Below, piece after piece: positions 1 through 7,411 of a DNA stretch of 19,084 bases. The stretch comes from an uncultured Bacteroidota bacterium. GTDB taxonomy: Bacteria; Bacteroidota; Bacteroidia; Chitinophagales; Chitinophagaceae. A program made the translations under genes and the position numbers. The notes under the pieces were generated by a model. It searched no databases and was not told where the DNA came from. It worked only from the letters and a program-made list of their open reading frames with translations. Position 1 is the first letter of the stretch; each line of letters opens with the position of its first letter. Location of the stretch: NCBI GenBank assembly GCA_903847655.1, contig CAINEG010000141.1, positions 1 through 19,084 on the forward strand, read 5' to 3'.

Positions 1-626
1 CGGCTTATCATTTTGGAGAAATGGATTGGTTGGGAAGAACAGAAAAATGGATGCATAAAATAGCTTATTCAATGATTGGCCTATTATGGATTTTATTTTT
101 GCTTTCTAAGAATATAAATTTTGCCCTGCAGATTTTTATTCGAATGGAGCGCTCTGCTTTTAATGAAACTCAATGGGTGGCACTAGCACATAAAATTTAT
201 CCTATTACCTTAATTGGGCTAGCGCTAATTCATTTTATTTTATTCTTTTTCAAAGCACATTTCTTTTCAAAAAATAAATATTATTTCTATTCACTTTTAC
301 AGCAAATCATACTCATTAGTTTTGCTTTATACATGCCTCTATGGCTTTGTTTTGCTTTTTATTTTGGTTTTTGGCACTCTTTATTATCCTTTGATAAAAT
401 AAGAATCACTTTTAATATGCCCAATGACTTTAATGGGTGGAAGACCTTACTTTTCAAAGCCGCACCATTTTCTATTATGGCCTGGTTTGGCTTTGTTTAT
501 ATCACTTTTTTAACCCTCAATAGTAAGGATGCCTCTGGTATTTTTACCCTGCTATTCATAAGCTTATCGGTACTAGCCCTCCCACATTTACAAATATTTA
601 CCAAGATTAAGTTGAAGCCTGATTGA
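1..626 (+). CDS. Brp/Blh-family beta-carotene 15,15'-dioxygenase-like membrane protein (5' end outside window)
   Basis: The reading frame is open to the window edge (first full codon at base 3), so the N-terminal part, probably 80-100 residues, is missing; the ATG at 21 lies inside the gene. About 207 residues are visible, with roughly five hydrophobic membrane segments. Two motifs recall the Brp/Blh family, which cleaves beta-carotene to two retinals for rhodopsins: HFGEMDW (codons from 9) and YFGFWHS (codons from 360). The family uses conserved histidines as iron ligands. As I recall, the second motif normally carries a further His four residues after the HS histidine. Here that codon (387-389) is Ser, so activity is uncertain or this is a divergent clade. 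A rhodopsin gene, if present, would lie upstream of the window. The family call is fairly firm; the substrate is inferred. Confidence 0.72.
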   Translation, partial: AYHFGEMDWLGRTEKWMHKIAYSMIGLLWILFLLSKNINFALQIFIRMERSAFNETQWVALAHKIYPITLIGLALIHFILFFFKAHFFSKNKYYFYSLLQQIILISFALYMPLWLCFAFYFGFWHSLLSFDKIRITFNMPNDFNGWKTLLFKAAPFSIMAWFGFVYITFLTLNSKDASGIFTLLFISLSVLALPHLQIFTKIKLKPD

Positions 627-682
627 TCCTTGGAATACCATCAATTTTTATATTTAGGTGAGGAAATAATTTCATAAATTGT

Positions 683-704
683 ATTTGAATCTAAATATTC
701 AAAT
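683..704. promoter_or_regulatory. Inverted repeat in the leader of the beta-helix gene
   Basis: ATTTGAAT (683-690) and ATTCAAAT (697-704) are perfect 8-bp inverted repeats separated by 6 bases, ending 8 bases before the ATG at 713. The left arm overlaps TGTATTTG (680-687), one mismatch from the Bacteroidota -7 box TAnnTTTG. The repeat could be an operator or a leader hairpin. Its AT richness makes chance a real possibility. Confidence 0.3.
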
Positions 705-712
705 CGAATCAG

Positions 713-2056
713 ATGGCTTATAAAATCAAATCATTACTTCTTTTATTTTTAGTTTGCAATTGTATAGATGTTCAAAGCCAATCTAAAAAACAATCAAGAG
801 CTTATTATTTTTCTTTCAACGGCAATGACCTAAATGAGGGTACTGTATCATCTCCTTATAAATCAATAGGTAAAATAAAAGACTTAGAATTAAAACAGGG
901 CGATAGCATTCTTTTTAAAGCTAAAGAAGTATTTATTGGCAACTTGCTTTTTGAAAATATAAATGCTAAAATACTAATTACGAGTTATGGTAAAGGTTTG
1001 GCCACCATTAATGGAAAGAATAGCGCATCGATTGTTTTAAAAAATTGCTCCAATTTTAATATTGACAATCTGAATTTAGTGGGCAATGGAAGAAAAGAGG
1101 GTAATACCACTAATGGATGTGAAATATCAATGTCTAAAAATATTAAATTAACTAAACTACATATACAGGGATTTCAAAAAGCTGGGTTGTATGTATTTGC
1201 ATCCAATTTAATTAATATAGACTTATGTGTGGCTGAAAATAATGGAGCCGCGGGTATCATGGTAGATGGGACAGATAAAAAATCTTCAAAAAACATTATC
1301 ATAAATAACTCTAAGGCTTTCAATAATCCAGGAGATCCTACCAATTACATTAATCATAGTGGCAATGGCATATTAGTTGGATTATGTACCAAAGTGCTCA
1401 TTGATCATTGCGAAGCTTATAACAATGGCTGGGATATGCCCAGGATTGGAAATGGACCTGTTGGTATTTGGACCTATGAGTCAGATAGTGTGGTGATACA
1501 AAATTGTATATCGCATCACAATAAGACACCGGAGGGAGCCTCAGATGGGGGTGGGTTTGACTTAGATGGAGGGGTGACCAATGCAGTGATACAAAATTGC
1601 ACCTCTTATGAGAATGATGGGGCAGGTTATGGCATTTATCAATATGCCGGCGCTTCAAATTGGAACAATAATAAAATTATCAATTGCAGTAGTTTGAATG
1701 ATGGCTTAAAATCTGGCGGTAAAGCTGCTGTATATATATGGAACAGTGCGCAAGATCAAAAGCAATTTAAAAATTTACTTTTCAAAAACAATACAATTAC
1801 AAATAACAATAATATAGTTATTAAATTTGATACATTGAGCAATCATGAGTCCTTCAGTTTTATAGGAAATAAATTTATTGGTAGAGATTCTGTCATTCTA
1901 TTTAAACAGCTAAATGAAAATGACAAGTTTCAATCCAATACCTGGACCTCATTAAAAAGAGGCAGGCTTGATATTGATCAACTTTTACATAAGAACATCA
2001 TTCAACCTTTTATTAATAATCAAAAACCTTTGAATTACACATCGATTGTTTATTAG
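713..2056 (+). CDS. Secreted right-handed parallel beta-helix repeat protein
   Basis: The 447-residue product starts with a signal peptide (basic MAYKIK, hydrophobic residues 7-19, probable cleavage near VQSQ at 20-23). It is therefore likely periplasmic or extracellular. Residues 31-53 contain a YYFSFNGNDLNEGT..PYKSI segment, typical of the N-terminal cap of secreted pectate-lyase-like and DUF1565 beta-helix proteins. The body (about 85-390) is rich in Asn/Ile/Val ladder repeats such as KNIIINNSKAFNN and VVIQNCISHHN, as expected for stacked beta-helix coils. No recognisable lyase catalytic signature is evident, and no C-terminal sorting domain was recognised. It could be a polysaccharide lyase, an epimerase or a carbohydrate-binding helix. 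It stands alone, with 149 bp to the next gene. The fold is a confident call; the function is unknown. Confidence 0.8.
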   Translation: MAYKIKSLLLLFLVCNCIDVQSQSKKQSRAYYFSFNGNDLNEGTVSSPYKSIGKIKDLELKQGDSILFKAKEVFIGNLLFENINAKILITSYGKGLATINGKNSASIVLKNCSNFNIDNLNLVGNGRKEGNTTNGCEISMSKNIKLTKLHIQGFQKAGLYVFASNLINIDLCVAENNGAAGIMVDGTDKKSSKNIIINNSKAFNNPGDPTNYINHSGNGILVGLCTKVLIDHCEAYNNGWDMPRIGNGPVGIWTYESDSVVIQNCISHHNKTPEGASDGGGFDLDGGVTNAVIQNCTSYENDGAGYGIYQYAGASNWNNNKIINCSSLNDGLKSGGKAAVYIWNSAQDQKQFKNLLFKNNTITNNNNIVIKFDTLSNHESFSFIGNKFIGRDSVILFKQLNENDKFQSNTWTSLKRGRLDIDQLLHKNIIQPFINNQKPLNYTSIVY

Positions 2057-2079
2057 GCCTTGATTGTCAAATTAGACCG

Positions 2080-2126
2080 ATGCTTTTGATTGGTTCTAAA
2101 TCATTAGCAATCAACAGCTTAAGCAT
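2080..2126 (+). terminator. Imperfect hairpin after the beta-helix gene, possible terminator
   Basis: The left arm ATGCTTTTGATTG (2080-2092) pairs with CAATCAA (2108-2114) and then, past a 6-base bulge, with AAGCAT (2121-2126). The loop is 15 bases. It lies 24 bases past the stop codon, in the right place for 3'-end formation. The downstream bases (TAATCTTAATCTTTT) are only moderately T-rich, so this is a weak intrinsic terminator at best. Confidence 0.35.
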
Positions 2127-2138
2127 TAATCTTAATCT

Positions 2139-2173
2139 TTTGAGATAAAATCTAGGTAATTTATTTATATTTT
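2139..2173 (+). promoter_or_regulatory. Candidate Bacteroidota-type promoter for the PhyH-family gene
   Basis: TTTG at 2139-2142 and TATATTTT at 2166-2173 (one mismatch to TAnnTTTG) are 23 bases apart, at the long end of the spacing reported for this phylum. They would give a leader of about 25 bases before the ATG at 2206. The region is AT-rich, so the match could be chance. Confidence 0.3.
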
Positions 2174-2205
2174 TATTAAATTAAACTATTCTAAAATATA
2201 CAGTC

Positions 2206-3033
2206 ATGCAACAAGTACCTGCGCTTATTTTAAAGTCGATGAATGAATCTTACCCTATAGATCAAAATCATATTGATTTTTATAAAAATAATGGGTTTAT
2301 TAAATTGAAGCAAGTTTATAGTAAAGAAGAAATTGACTATTTAAATGAGGTCATCACAACTGAAGTTAATACACTCAATAAGCAAGTATTGGCCATGGAC
2401 CAAAGAGATACCTATGGAAAAGCTTTTTTACAAATAATGAATATTTGGAAAAATTCTGAACTGGTAAAAGAAATTGTATTTGGAAAAAAATTAGCCAAAA
2501 TTGCTACTGAATTAATGGAAGTGACTGGCGTAAGATTATACCATGACCAAGCCTTATACAAAGAACCCAATGGCGGGCATACGCCCTGGCATGCCGATCA
2601 ATACTATTGGCCCTTGGCTTCGGACAAAACTGTAACTGCATGGATTCCATTACAAAATACACCACTAGAATGGGGCCCACTAGAATACAGTGCAGGCAGC
2701 GACCAATTAATAGATGGTCGTGACAAGGAAATTAGTGATGAAAGCCAACAGTTTTTAGAAACTGCTTTAAAAAATAAAGGCTTTGTTCATGTGGTAGAGC
2801 CTTTTGATATAGGAGAGGTAAGTTTCCATAAGGGTTGGTTGTACCATAGAGCTGGTCCCAACCAGACCAATCAAATGCGTAAAGTGATGACTGTTATTTA
2901 TATGGATAAGGATATGAAATTAAAAGCACCAGAAAACAAAAATCAACAAAATGATTGGGCATCTTGGTGCCCAGGTGCTATCATCGGCGAAACCATTGAC
3001 TCACCTTTGAACCCAATCATCTATCAACATTAG
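2206..3033 (+). CDS. Phytanoyl-CoA dioxygenase (PhyH) family oxygenase
   Basis: The 275-residue product is a probable non-heme Fe(II)/2-oxoglutarate oxygenase. PhyH-like enzymes hydroxylate small molecules, lipids or amino-acid derivatives. The iron-binding facial triad is visible as H129-x-D131 in TPWHADQYYW and H214 in GWLYHRAGPN. N219 and R225 fit the distal region that binds 2-oxoglutarate. The N-terminal IDFYKNNGFIKLKQVYSKEEI segment (23-43) is the usual family opening. There is no signal peptide, so it is cytoplasmic. Translation may instead begin at Met13 (2242), because the first 12 residues precede the conserved domain and no ribosome-binding site decides. No neighbour in the same orientation suggests a substrate. 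The family is confident; the substrate is unknown. Confidence 0.85.
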   Translation: MQQVPALILKSMNESYPIDQNHIDFYKNNGFIKLKQVYSKEEIDYLNEVITTEVNTLNKQVLAMDQRDTYGKAFLQIMNIWKNSELVKEIVFGKKLAKIATELMEVTGVRLYHDQALYKEPNGGHTPWHADQYYWPLASDKTVTAWIPLQNTPLEWGPLEYSAGSDQLIDGRDKEISDESQQFLETALKNKGFVHVVEPFDIGEVSFHKGWLYHRAGPNQTNQMRKVMTVIYMDKDMKLKAPENKNQQNDWASWCPGAIIGETIDSPLNPIIYQH

Positions 3034-3088
3034 ATTAATCTGATTCATACATGAGTGTATCATTGACAGATGTTTTTAACACTTATAA

Positions 3089-3119
3089 TTTAGATTTAAT
3101 CAAACAATGCGTAAATTTG
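3089..3119 (+). promoter_or_regulatory. Candidate Bacteroidota-type promoter for the MG2/TonB-plug gene
   Basis: TAAATTTG at 3112-3119 is an exact match to the phylum's -7 consensus TAnnTTTG. TTTA at 3089-3092 is one mismatch from the -33 TTTG, with exactly 19 bases between them. The predicted start of transcription, near 3125, leaves a leader of about 35 bases before the ATG cluster at 3160. This is the best promoter match in the window. Confidence 0.45.
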
Positions 3120-3159
3120 AGTCCCAATGCGGGCGTCTGGCTCGGCTGGTCTAAATTAA

Positions 3160-5574
3160 GTGATGATGAAGAAAATTGTATTAAATTTTATCGTGGTCTT
3201 GGCAATATCTTTTATAGTAGTGAAGGCCCAAGCACAAGTCATTGATTCTGTTTTAAATATTTATGAGGAACAATATCCTCACGAAAAAATACATATTCAT
3301 TTTGATAGAACCATGTACAATGTGGGAGAGACCATATTTTATAAACTTTATGTGTTGAATGGAATGGAATGGACCAATTTAAGTAAGAATGTTTATGTAG
3401 TTTGGTATGACAACAATGGGAATTACATCAAACAAACTGCGGCTCCTTTGTTTCAATCTTCTTCCAAAGGGAGTTTTGAACTGCCTTCCAATTACAAAGG
3501 CGACTATGTCAGGGTAAAAGCATTTACTAGATGGATGCTCAATGACGATAGCGTTTTTCTTTATGAGAAAAATATAGCCATCAACGATGGTTTAGTAACC
3601 AAAACAAAAATAGCACCAGTACTAAAAACTATGGTAGAAGTTTTTCCAGAGGGAGGTGTTTTAGTGAATGGACTTATTAGCAAAATAGCTTTTAAAGCCA
3701 CTAATGGTAGTGGTATACCAGTTTATATTAAAGGGTTCTTGGTCAATGATAAAAATAAAGTGATTGACACTTTAAAAGTGGCGCATGATGGCATGGGTAT
3801 TTTTCAATTAAAACCAGTGGCTGGAGAAAAATACCAATTGAATTGGACAGATGAAAATGCGCAGAAGGGCAATACACCAATGCCAATAGCCAATAAAGAA
3901 GGGGTAGTTTTAAAAGTGAGCATGGACTATGAAAAAGCCTATGTGCAAGTAGAACGAAGCTCGGAGGCAGCTCAGAATTACAAGCACACCAGATTGCTTG
4001 TTCATCAGAATCAACGTTTATTATACAAAGTAGATTTTAAAGGAGAAGACAAATTAGTTCAGAAAGCGGGCTTACCCATTGAGGAATTGTCTACAGGGGT
4101 GGTACAATTTTCCTTGTTTACCGAGGATTGGATGCCCATTGCAGAAAGAATTATGCTAGTTAACAATCGCTTGCACGAATACAATGCAATGATGAACTTG
4201 GATTTATCAAGTGTTCATAAAAGAACAAAAAATATAATTGAAATCTATGTAAAGGATACAGCGGCTAGCAATATGTCTATCTCGGTTACAGATGCTTCAA
4301 TTGTTATTCCAGAGCAACAAAGCATCTACTCGGATTTTTTATTGAGTAATGATATAAGAGGTAAGGTATACCATCCGGCTTATTATTTTTCAAGCGATGC
4401 TGACAGTGTGGCGGCGCATTTAGATTTGGTGATGATGACCAATGGTTGGAGAAAATTCAATTGGGATAAAATTAAAGCAGCAGTATTACCTTCGTATTCT
4501 TACCCTGTAGAAACTGAAACGATGAAACTATCGGGTAGAGTGTACAGTAGCTCCTCTACTAAATTACCTAATGACCTACTATTAAATTTAATTATTAGTG
4601 GTAAAGACAGTAGTAGAAAAATGTTGTTTCTTCCTGTGGCTAAAGATGGTAGTTTTGAAGATAAATCTGTTTTTTATTATGACACTTCCAGAATTTTTTA
4701 TGCCATCAATGGAAAAGGGGGGCAGAATAGCCCATCGGTAGTTAATTTTGAAAATGGTTTATTTAAACAAGGGTTCAAAAGTATAGGGGTAGATTTGGGC
4801 GATTTTAAACGCAATTGGAATGATAGTATTGCCAAAGCCAGATTAAATTTGCTTTTAATAGAGCAAGAAAAGCAAAAAAAGTTAATGGCCTCATTGACTT
4901 TGAAAGAAGTAGTGGTTAAAGCTAAAACTAAGACGCCTATTCAAATCTTGGATGAAAAATATGCCAAAGGTCTTTTCTCAGGTGGAGATGGCTTTGCATT
5001 TGACTTATCCTCTGATCCAAGTGCCATGGGTTCAATAGATGTACTGTCTTATTTACAATCAAAAGTTCCTGGATTGAGCATATCCGTTTCTGGTACACAA
5101 GCTTCTGCTTCTTGGAGAGGTTCTAAAACCGATTTTTTCTTGAATGAAATGAATACCCAGATTGAATCCATACAAACTTTACGTATTAATGACATTGCTT
5201 ACATTAAAGCCTTGAGACCTCCTTTCTTTGGATCAATAGGTGGGGGAAGTGGAGGTGCAGTAGCTGTTTACACTAGACAAGGCAAGAGCAACAATGATGT
5301 TAATATCAATAGTAAGGGTATGGAATATGTAGTATTAGGCGGCTATTCTGTATTTAAAGAATTTTACAGTCCTAATTATGAAAAGCCTGCCGAAAATTTT
5401 GAGGAAGATAGTCGCGCCACTTTGTATTGGAATCCTTACGTTTTAACCAACAAAAAGAATCCTAGGATACGATTAGAATTCTACAATAATGATCAGAGTA
5501 AAAAATTACAAGTGGTGTTGGAGGGAATGAATGCCAATGGCAAATTGGCCAGGGTGGTAAAATACATAGAATAA
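3160..5574 (+). CDS. Secreted MG2-domain / TonB-receptor-plug protein without a beta-barrel
   Basis: The 804-residue product begins with three tandem Met codons (3160, 3163, 3166); any could be the start. A signal peptide (KK, hydrophobic 7-22, AQA cleavage near 25) exports it. Residues about 35-140 (EKIHIHFDRTMYNVGETIFY, then VRVKAFTRWM) resemble the MG2 macroglobulin domain of the alpha-2-macroglobulin-like proteins common in Bacteroidota. Further beta-rich domains follow to about 570. Residues about 582-710 resemble a TonB-dependent receptor plug: a LKEVVVKAK segment, an IDVLSYLQSKVPGL segment and a final GSIGGGSGGAVAVYTRQG motif. Only about 95 residues remain after the plug, far too few for the 22-strand barrel of a true receptor. 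It is probably a periplasmic or cell-surface protein with a plug-like binding module. Function is unknown. It converges on the DUF4440 gene. Confidence 0.78.
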   Translation: MMMKKIVLNFIVVLAISFIVVKAQAQVIDSVLNIYEEQYPHEKIHIHFDRTMYNVGETIFYKLYVLNGMEWTNLSKNVYVVWYDNNGNYIKQTAAPLFQSSSKGSFELPSNYKGDYVRVKAFTRWMLNDDSVFLYEKNIAINDGLVTKTKIAPVLKTMVEVFPEGGVLVNGLISKIAFKATNGSGIPVYIKGFLVNDKNKVIDTLKVAHDGMGIFQLKPVAGEKYQLNWTDENAQKGNTPMPIANKEGVVLKVSMDYEKAYVQVERSSEAAQNYKHTRLLVHQNQRLLYKVDFKGEDKLVQKAGLPIEELSTGVVQFSLFTEDWMPIAERIMLVNNRLHEYNAMMNLDLSSVHKRTKNIIEIYVKDTAASNMSISVTDASIVIPEQQSIYSDFLLSNDIRGKVYHPAYYFSSDADSVAAHLDLVMMTNGWRKFNWDKIKAAVLPSYSYPVETETMKLSGRVYSSSSTKLPNDLLLNLIISGKDSSRKMLFLPVAKDGSFEDKSVFYYDTSRIFYAINGKGGQNSPSVVNFENGLFKQGFKSIGVDLGDFKRNWNDSIAKARLNLLLIEQEKQKKLMASLTLKEVVVKAKTKTPIQILDEKYAKGLFSGGDGFAFDLSSDPSAMGSIDVLSYLQSKVPGLSISVSGTQASASWRGSKTDFFLNEMNTQIESIQTLRINDIAYIKALRPPFFGSIGGGSGGAVAVYTRQGKSNNDVNINSKGMEYVVLGGYSVFKEFYSPNYEKPAENFEEDSRATLYWNPYVLTNKKNPRIRLEFYNNDQSKKLQVVLEGMNANGKLARVVKYIE

Positions 5575-5578
5575 AAAA

Positions 5579-5612
5579 AGGGACAGCAATTTTTTAAATT
5601 CTTGCTATCCCC
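5579..5612 (-). terminator. Intergenic hairpin terminator between convergent genes
   Basis: GGGACAGCAA (5580-5589) pairs with TTGCTATCCC (5602-5611), with a single C-A mismatch and a 12-base loop. Read on the minus strand, the hairpin is followed by a T run (complement of AAAAAAA at 5573-5579), so it suits the DUF4440 transcript best. On the plus strand it may also stop the MG2/plug transcript, but the downstream T tract there is weak. Confidence 0.6.
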
Positions 5613-5654
5613 TTACTATTTCAGAAGTAATTAAAATATTAATTTCATTATTTT

Positions 5655-6155
5655 TTAATTTGCAGGATCTGCATTCCAAATATCAACAATGCATTTCCAA
5701 CTTCCATCGGCTTGTTTTTTCCAGGTTTCATCAAATTTACCTGTTTCTAGCACATCTTTTCCAGCAGCATCTTTATATTTAAAATGGTAGACGCCGGTAC
5801 TGTATCCCATATCTGCAGATTTGGAAACCTCTACTTTATTTGCTTCAAATCTCATGGAAGCACCAGGTATGGCAAACATATTTTTGATAGACGCTGCTCT
5901 TGAAGCTTTATCTAAACATACTTTTTCACCTGGAGGCATCATAATGGCATCATCTGTGTAAAAACTAAGCCAACCATCAGCTGAGTTTAATGCAGAGGCG
6001 CTATCCCAGGCAATATCTGCTTTTTCAATAGCAGCGATTGCATTGGTAGAATCTAATGTTGAATTAGAGGTATTCGTTTCAATACCCTTAGATTCATTAT
6101 TGCAGGCAGTTAAATAAATTAAACCTACCATCAAAAAGAGGGATGTTTTTTTCAT
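5655..6155 (-). CDS. DUF4440 / SnoaL-like (NTF2-fold) lipoprotein
   Basis: The 166-residue product has a lipoprotein signal: MKK, a hydrophobic stretch, and lipobox LTAC with lipidated Cys18. An Asn/Ser/Glu-rich linker (19-40) follows, so it is predicted to sit in a membrane facing the periplasm or surface. Residues about 43-163 match the small NTF2-like cone fold of DUF4440/SnoaL proteins. Visible features are an AIEKADIAWDSA helix, a WLSFYTDDAIMMPPG strand-turn, and a C-terminal TWKKQADGSWKCIVDIWN strand. Such proteins may bind small ligands; several have no known reaction, and no catalytic set can be named here. The GNAT gene lies 50 bp upstream on the same strand, so the two may share a transcript. 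A hairpin lies about 40 bp past the stop. Confidence 0.8.
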   Translation of the reverse strand: MKKTSLFLMVGLIYLTACNNESKGIETNTSNSTLDSTNAIAAIEKADIAWDSASALNSADGWLSFYTDDAIMMPPGEKVCLDKASRAASIKNMFAIPGASMRFEANKVEVSKSADMGYSTGVYHFKYKDAAGKDVLETGKFDETWKKQADGSWKCIVDIWNADPAN

Positions 6156-6205
6156 ATAATTTTTTTATTGAACTTCAATTTAAATAAATATGTTGAAAAT
6201 TTCAA

Positions 6206-6703
6206 TTATTTCCTAATTACATACAAATCAAGTGCTTGCTCGTTTAGTAGAAAATTTTGAGTAGCCTCAAACCCGCTATTTAATAAAACCTTTTGAGAAG
6301 CTGTATTTTCTTTATTGGTAATCGCATACAATGCATTAGAGGGCTGATGGGAGAAAAAATAGGGTACCCCAAATTTTACTAGTTCCAGTGCAAAACCTTT
6401 ACCCCAATAGGGAGGAAGCAGGGCAAAGCCTATATGGTAATTGAGCTCGTCTGAAAGCAATAAATAAGAAAACATACCAATTACATGCGTGGTGGATTTT
6501 TCTATGACAAGGTACCTGCCTATAATTGAGCCTTGCCTATACAATTGAATATTTTGGTCTAAGAAAATGGCGCATTCCTCCTTACTTTTGGCAGGTCTTA
6601 TATGCTTCATGACTTCAGGGTTCCCATTGATCCTATAAAACCCTTCCTCGTCTGCGGCTGTTATTTTTCTTACAATACATCGTTCTGTTTCAAACATTAA
6701 CAT
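6206..6703 (-). CDS. GNAT family N-acetyltransferase (RimJ/RimL-like)
   Basis: The 165-residue product is the usual length of a single GNAT domain, which transfers acetyl from acetyl-CoA to an amine. The opening FETERCIVRKITAADEEGFY (4-23) is typical of the RimJ/RimL-like branch. The acetyl-CoA pyrophosphate loop (motif A) lies in LPPYWGKGFALELV (96-109). N130, in NKENTASQKVLLNSGF (130-145), begins the conserved motif B region. No signal peptide or membrane segment is seen, so it is cytoplasmic. Met3 (6697) is an equally plausible start. It is transcribed divergently from the SOUL gene across a 99-bp gap. The acceptor (protein N-terminus, antibiotic or metabolite) cannot be read from the sequence. 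Confidence 0.85.
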   Translation of the reverse strand: MLMFETERCIVRKITAADEEGFYRINGNPEVMKHIRPAKSKEECAIFLDQNIQLYRQGSIIGRYLVIEKSTTHVIGMFSYLLLSDELNYHIGFALLPPYWGKGFALELVKFGVPYFFSHQPSNALYAITNKENTASQKVLLNSGFEATQNFLLNEQALDLYVIRK

Positions 6704-6751
6704 GGATCATTCATTTAAGGTAACCCCCTACTAAGAGGCAATTGGTTCCAA

Positions 6752-6786
6752 AAATAGCCCTTTAGCTTAAAACCTTTTGGCTATTT
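6752..6786. promoter_or_regulatory. Inverted repeat in the divergent GNAT/SOUL intergenic region
   Basis: AAATAGCC (6752-6759) and GGCTATTT (6779-6786) are perfect 8-bp inverted repeats, 19 bases apart, centred about 34 bases before the SOUL start. The position between divergent genes suits an operator for a dimeric regulator or a leader hairpin. No regulator gene is adjacent. Confidence 0.3.
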
Positions 6787-6802
6787 CTATGTTATTATAG
6801 AT

Positions 6803-7396
6803 ATGAAAATAGTATATTTTTTATTGGCCATCGGCCTTGTTTTTGTTGTTTTTCAATCTTTTAGAGCTGTTTCTGCACCTAAAATAGAGACCCAAAAATA
6901 CCGACTGGTAAAATTGGAGGAAGGGTTTGAAATTCGCTTTTATCCATCCTCTACATTTGCCACCATTCATTCCTCTGGCACTAACTACAAACAATTAGCC
7001 AGTGGGGGTTTTAGAAAATTAGCAGGCTATATTTTTGGGGGAGATGAACAAAATAAAAGTATCGCCATGACTGCCCCTGTAAGAATGGAAATGAGTGAGC
7101 AGGGTTCGTCCATGAGTTTTGTGATGCCTGAAAAGTATGATGCATCTAGTTTGCCCAAACCCAAAGATGCCAGTGTTCAAATCATGCAATCAAAAGAAAT
7201 GTATGCAGCTGTGATTTCTTTTGGTGGTTATGCTAATGATGATAAAATAAATAAGTACACCAAAGAATTGGTTGATTTATTGAACAAGAAAAACATAAAA
7301 ATTATTGGGGGCTTTAATTTTTTAGGCTACAATGCGCCTTTTGAATTCATTGGTCGTAAAAACGAAATATCTATTCCTATTGATTGGAAAGAGTAA
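6803..7396 (+). CDS. SOUL family heme-binding-like protein, membrane-anchored or exported
   Basis: The 197-residue product has an N-terminal hydrophobic segment (residues 4-18) ending near SAP. This could be a signal peptide or an uncleaved anchor, placing the domain outside the cytoplasm. The SOUL/HBP domain runs from about 29 to 196. It includes QKYRLVKLEEGFEIRFYPSS (31-50), GYIFGGDEQNKSIAMTAPV (75-93) and FEFIGRKNEISIPI near the C-terminus, all typical of the family. SOUL/HBP proteins bind heme or porphyrins, but bacterial members are little characterised. It is followed after 15 bp by the short-chain dehydrogenase gene, so the two are probably co-transcribed. The family is confident; heme binding here is inferred. 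Confidence 0.87.
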   Translation: MKIVYFLLAIGLVFVVFQSFRAVSAPKIETQKYRLVKLEEGFEIRFYPSSTFATIHSSGTNYKQLASGGFRKLAGYIFGGDEQNKSIAMTAPVRMEMSEQGSSMSFVMPEKYDASSLPKPKDASVQIMQSKEMYAAVISFGGYANDDKINKYTKELVDLLNKKNIKIIGGFNFLGYNAPFEFIGRKNEISIPIDWKE

Positions 7397-7411
7397 TCTT
7401 CTATTTATATT

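Noticed and set aside
1398..1658. An 86-codon minus-strand frame inside the beta-helix gene
   Set aside because: Its low-complexity His/Ser/Cys composition is that of an antisense shadow; the plus-strand gene is intact through it.
3051..3245. A 64-codon open frame between the PhyH and MG2/plug genes
   Set aside because: It overlaps the well-supported signal peptide of the next gene in another frame, has no recognisable domain, and its first half covers the likely promoter.
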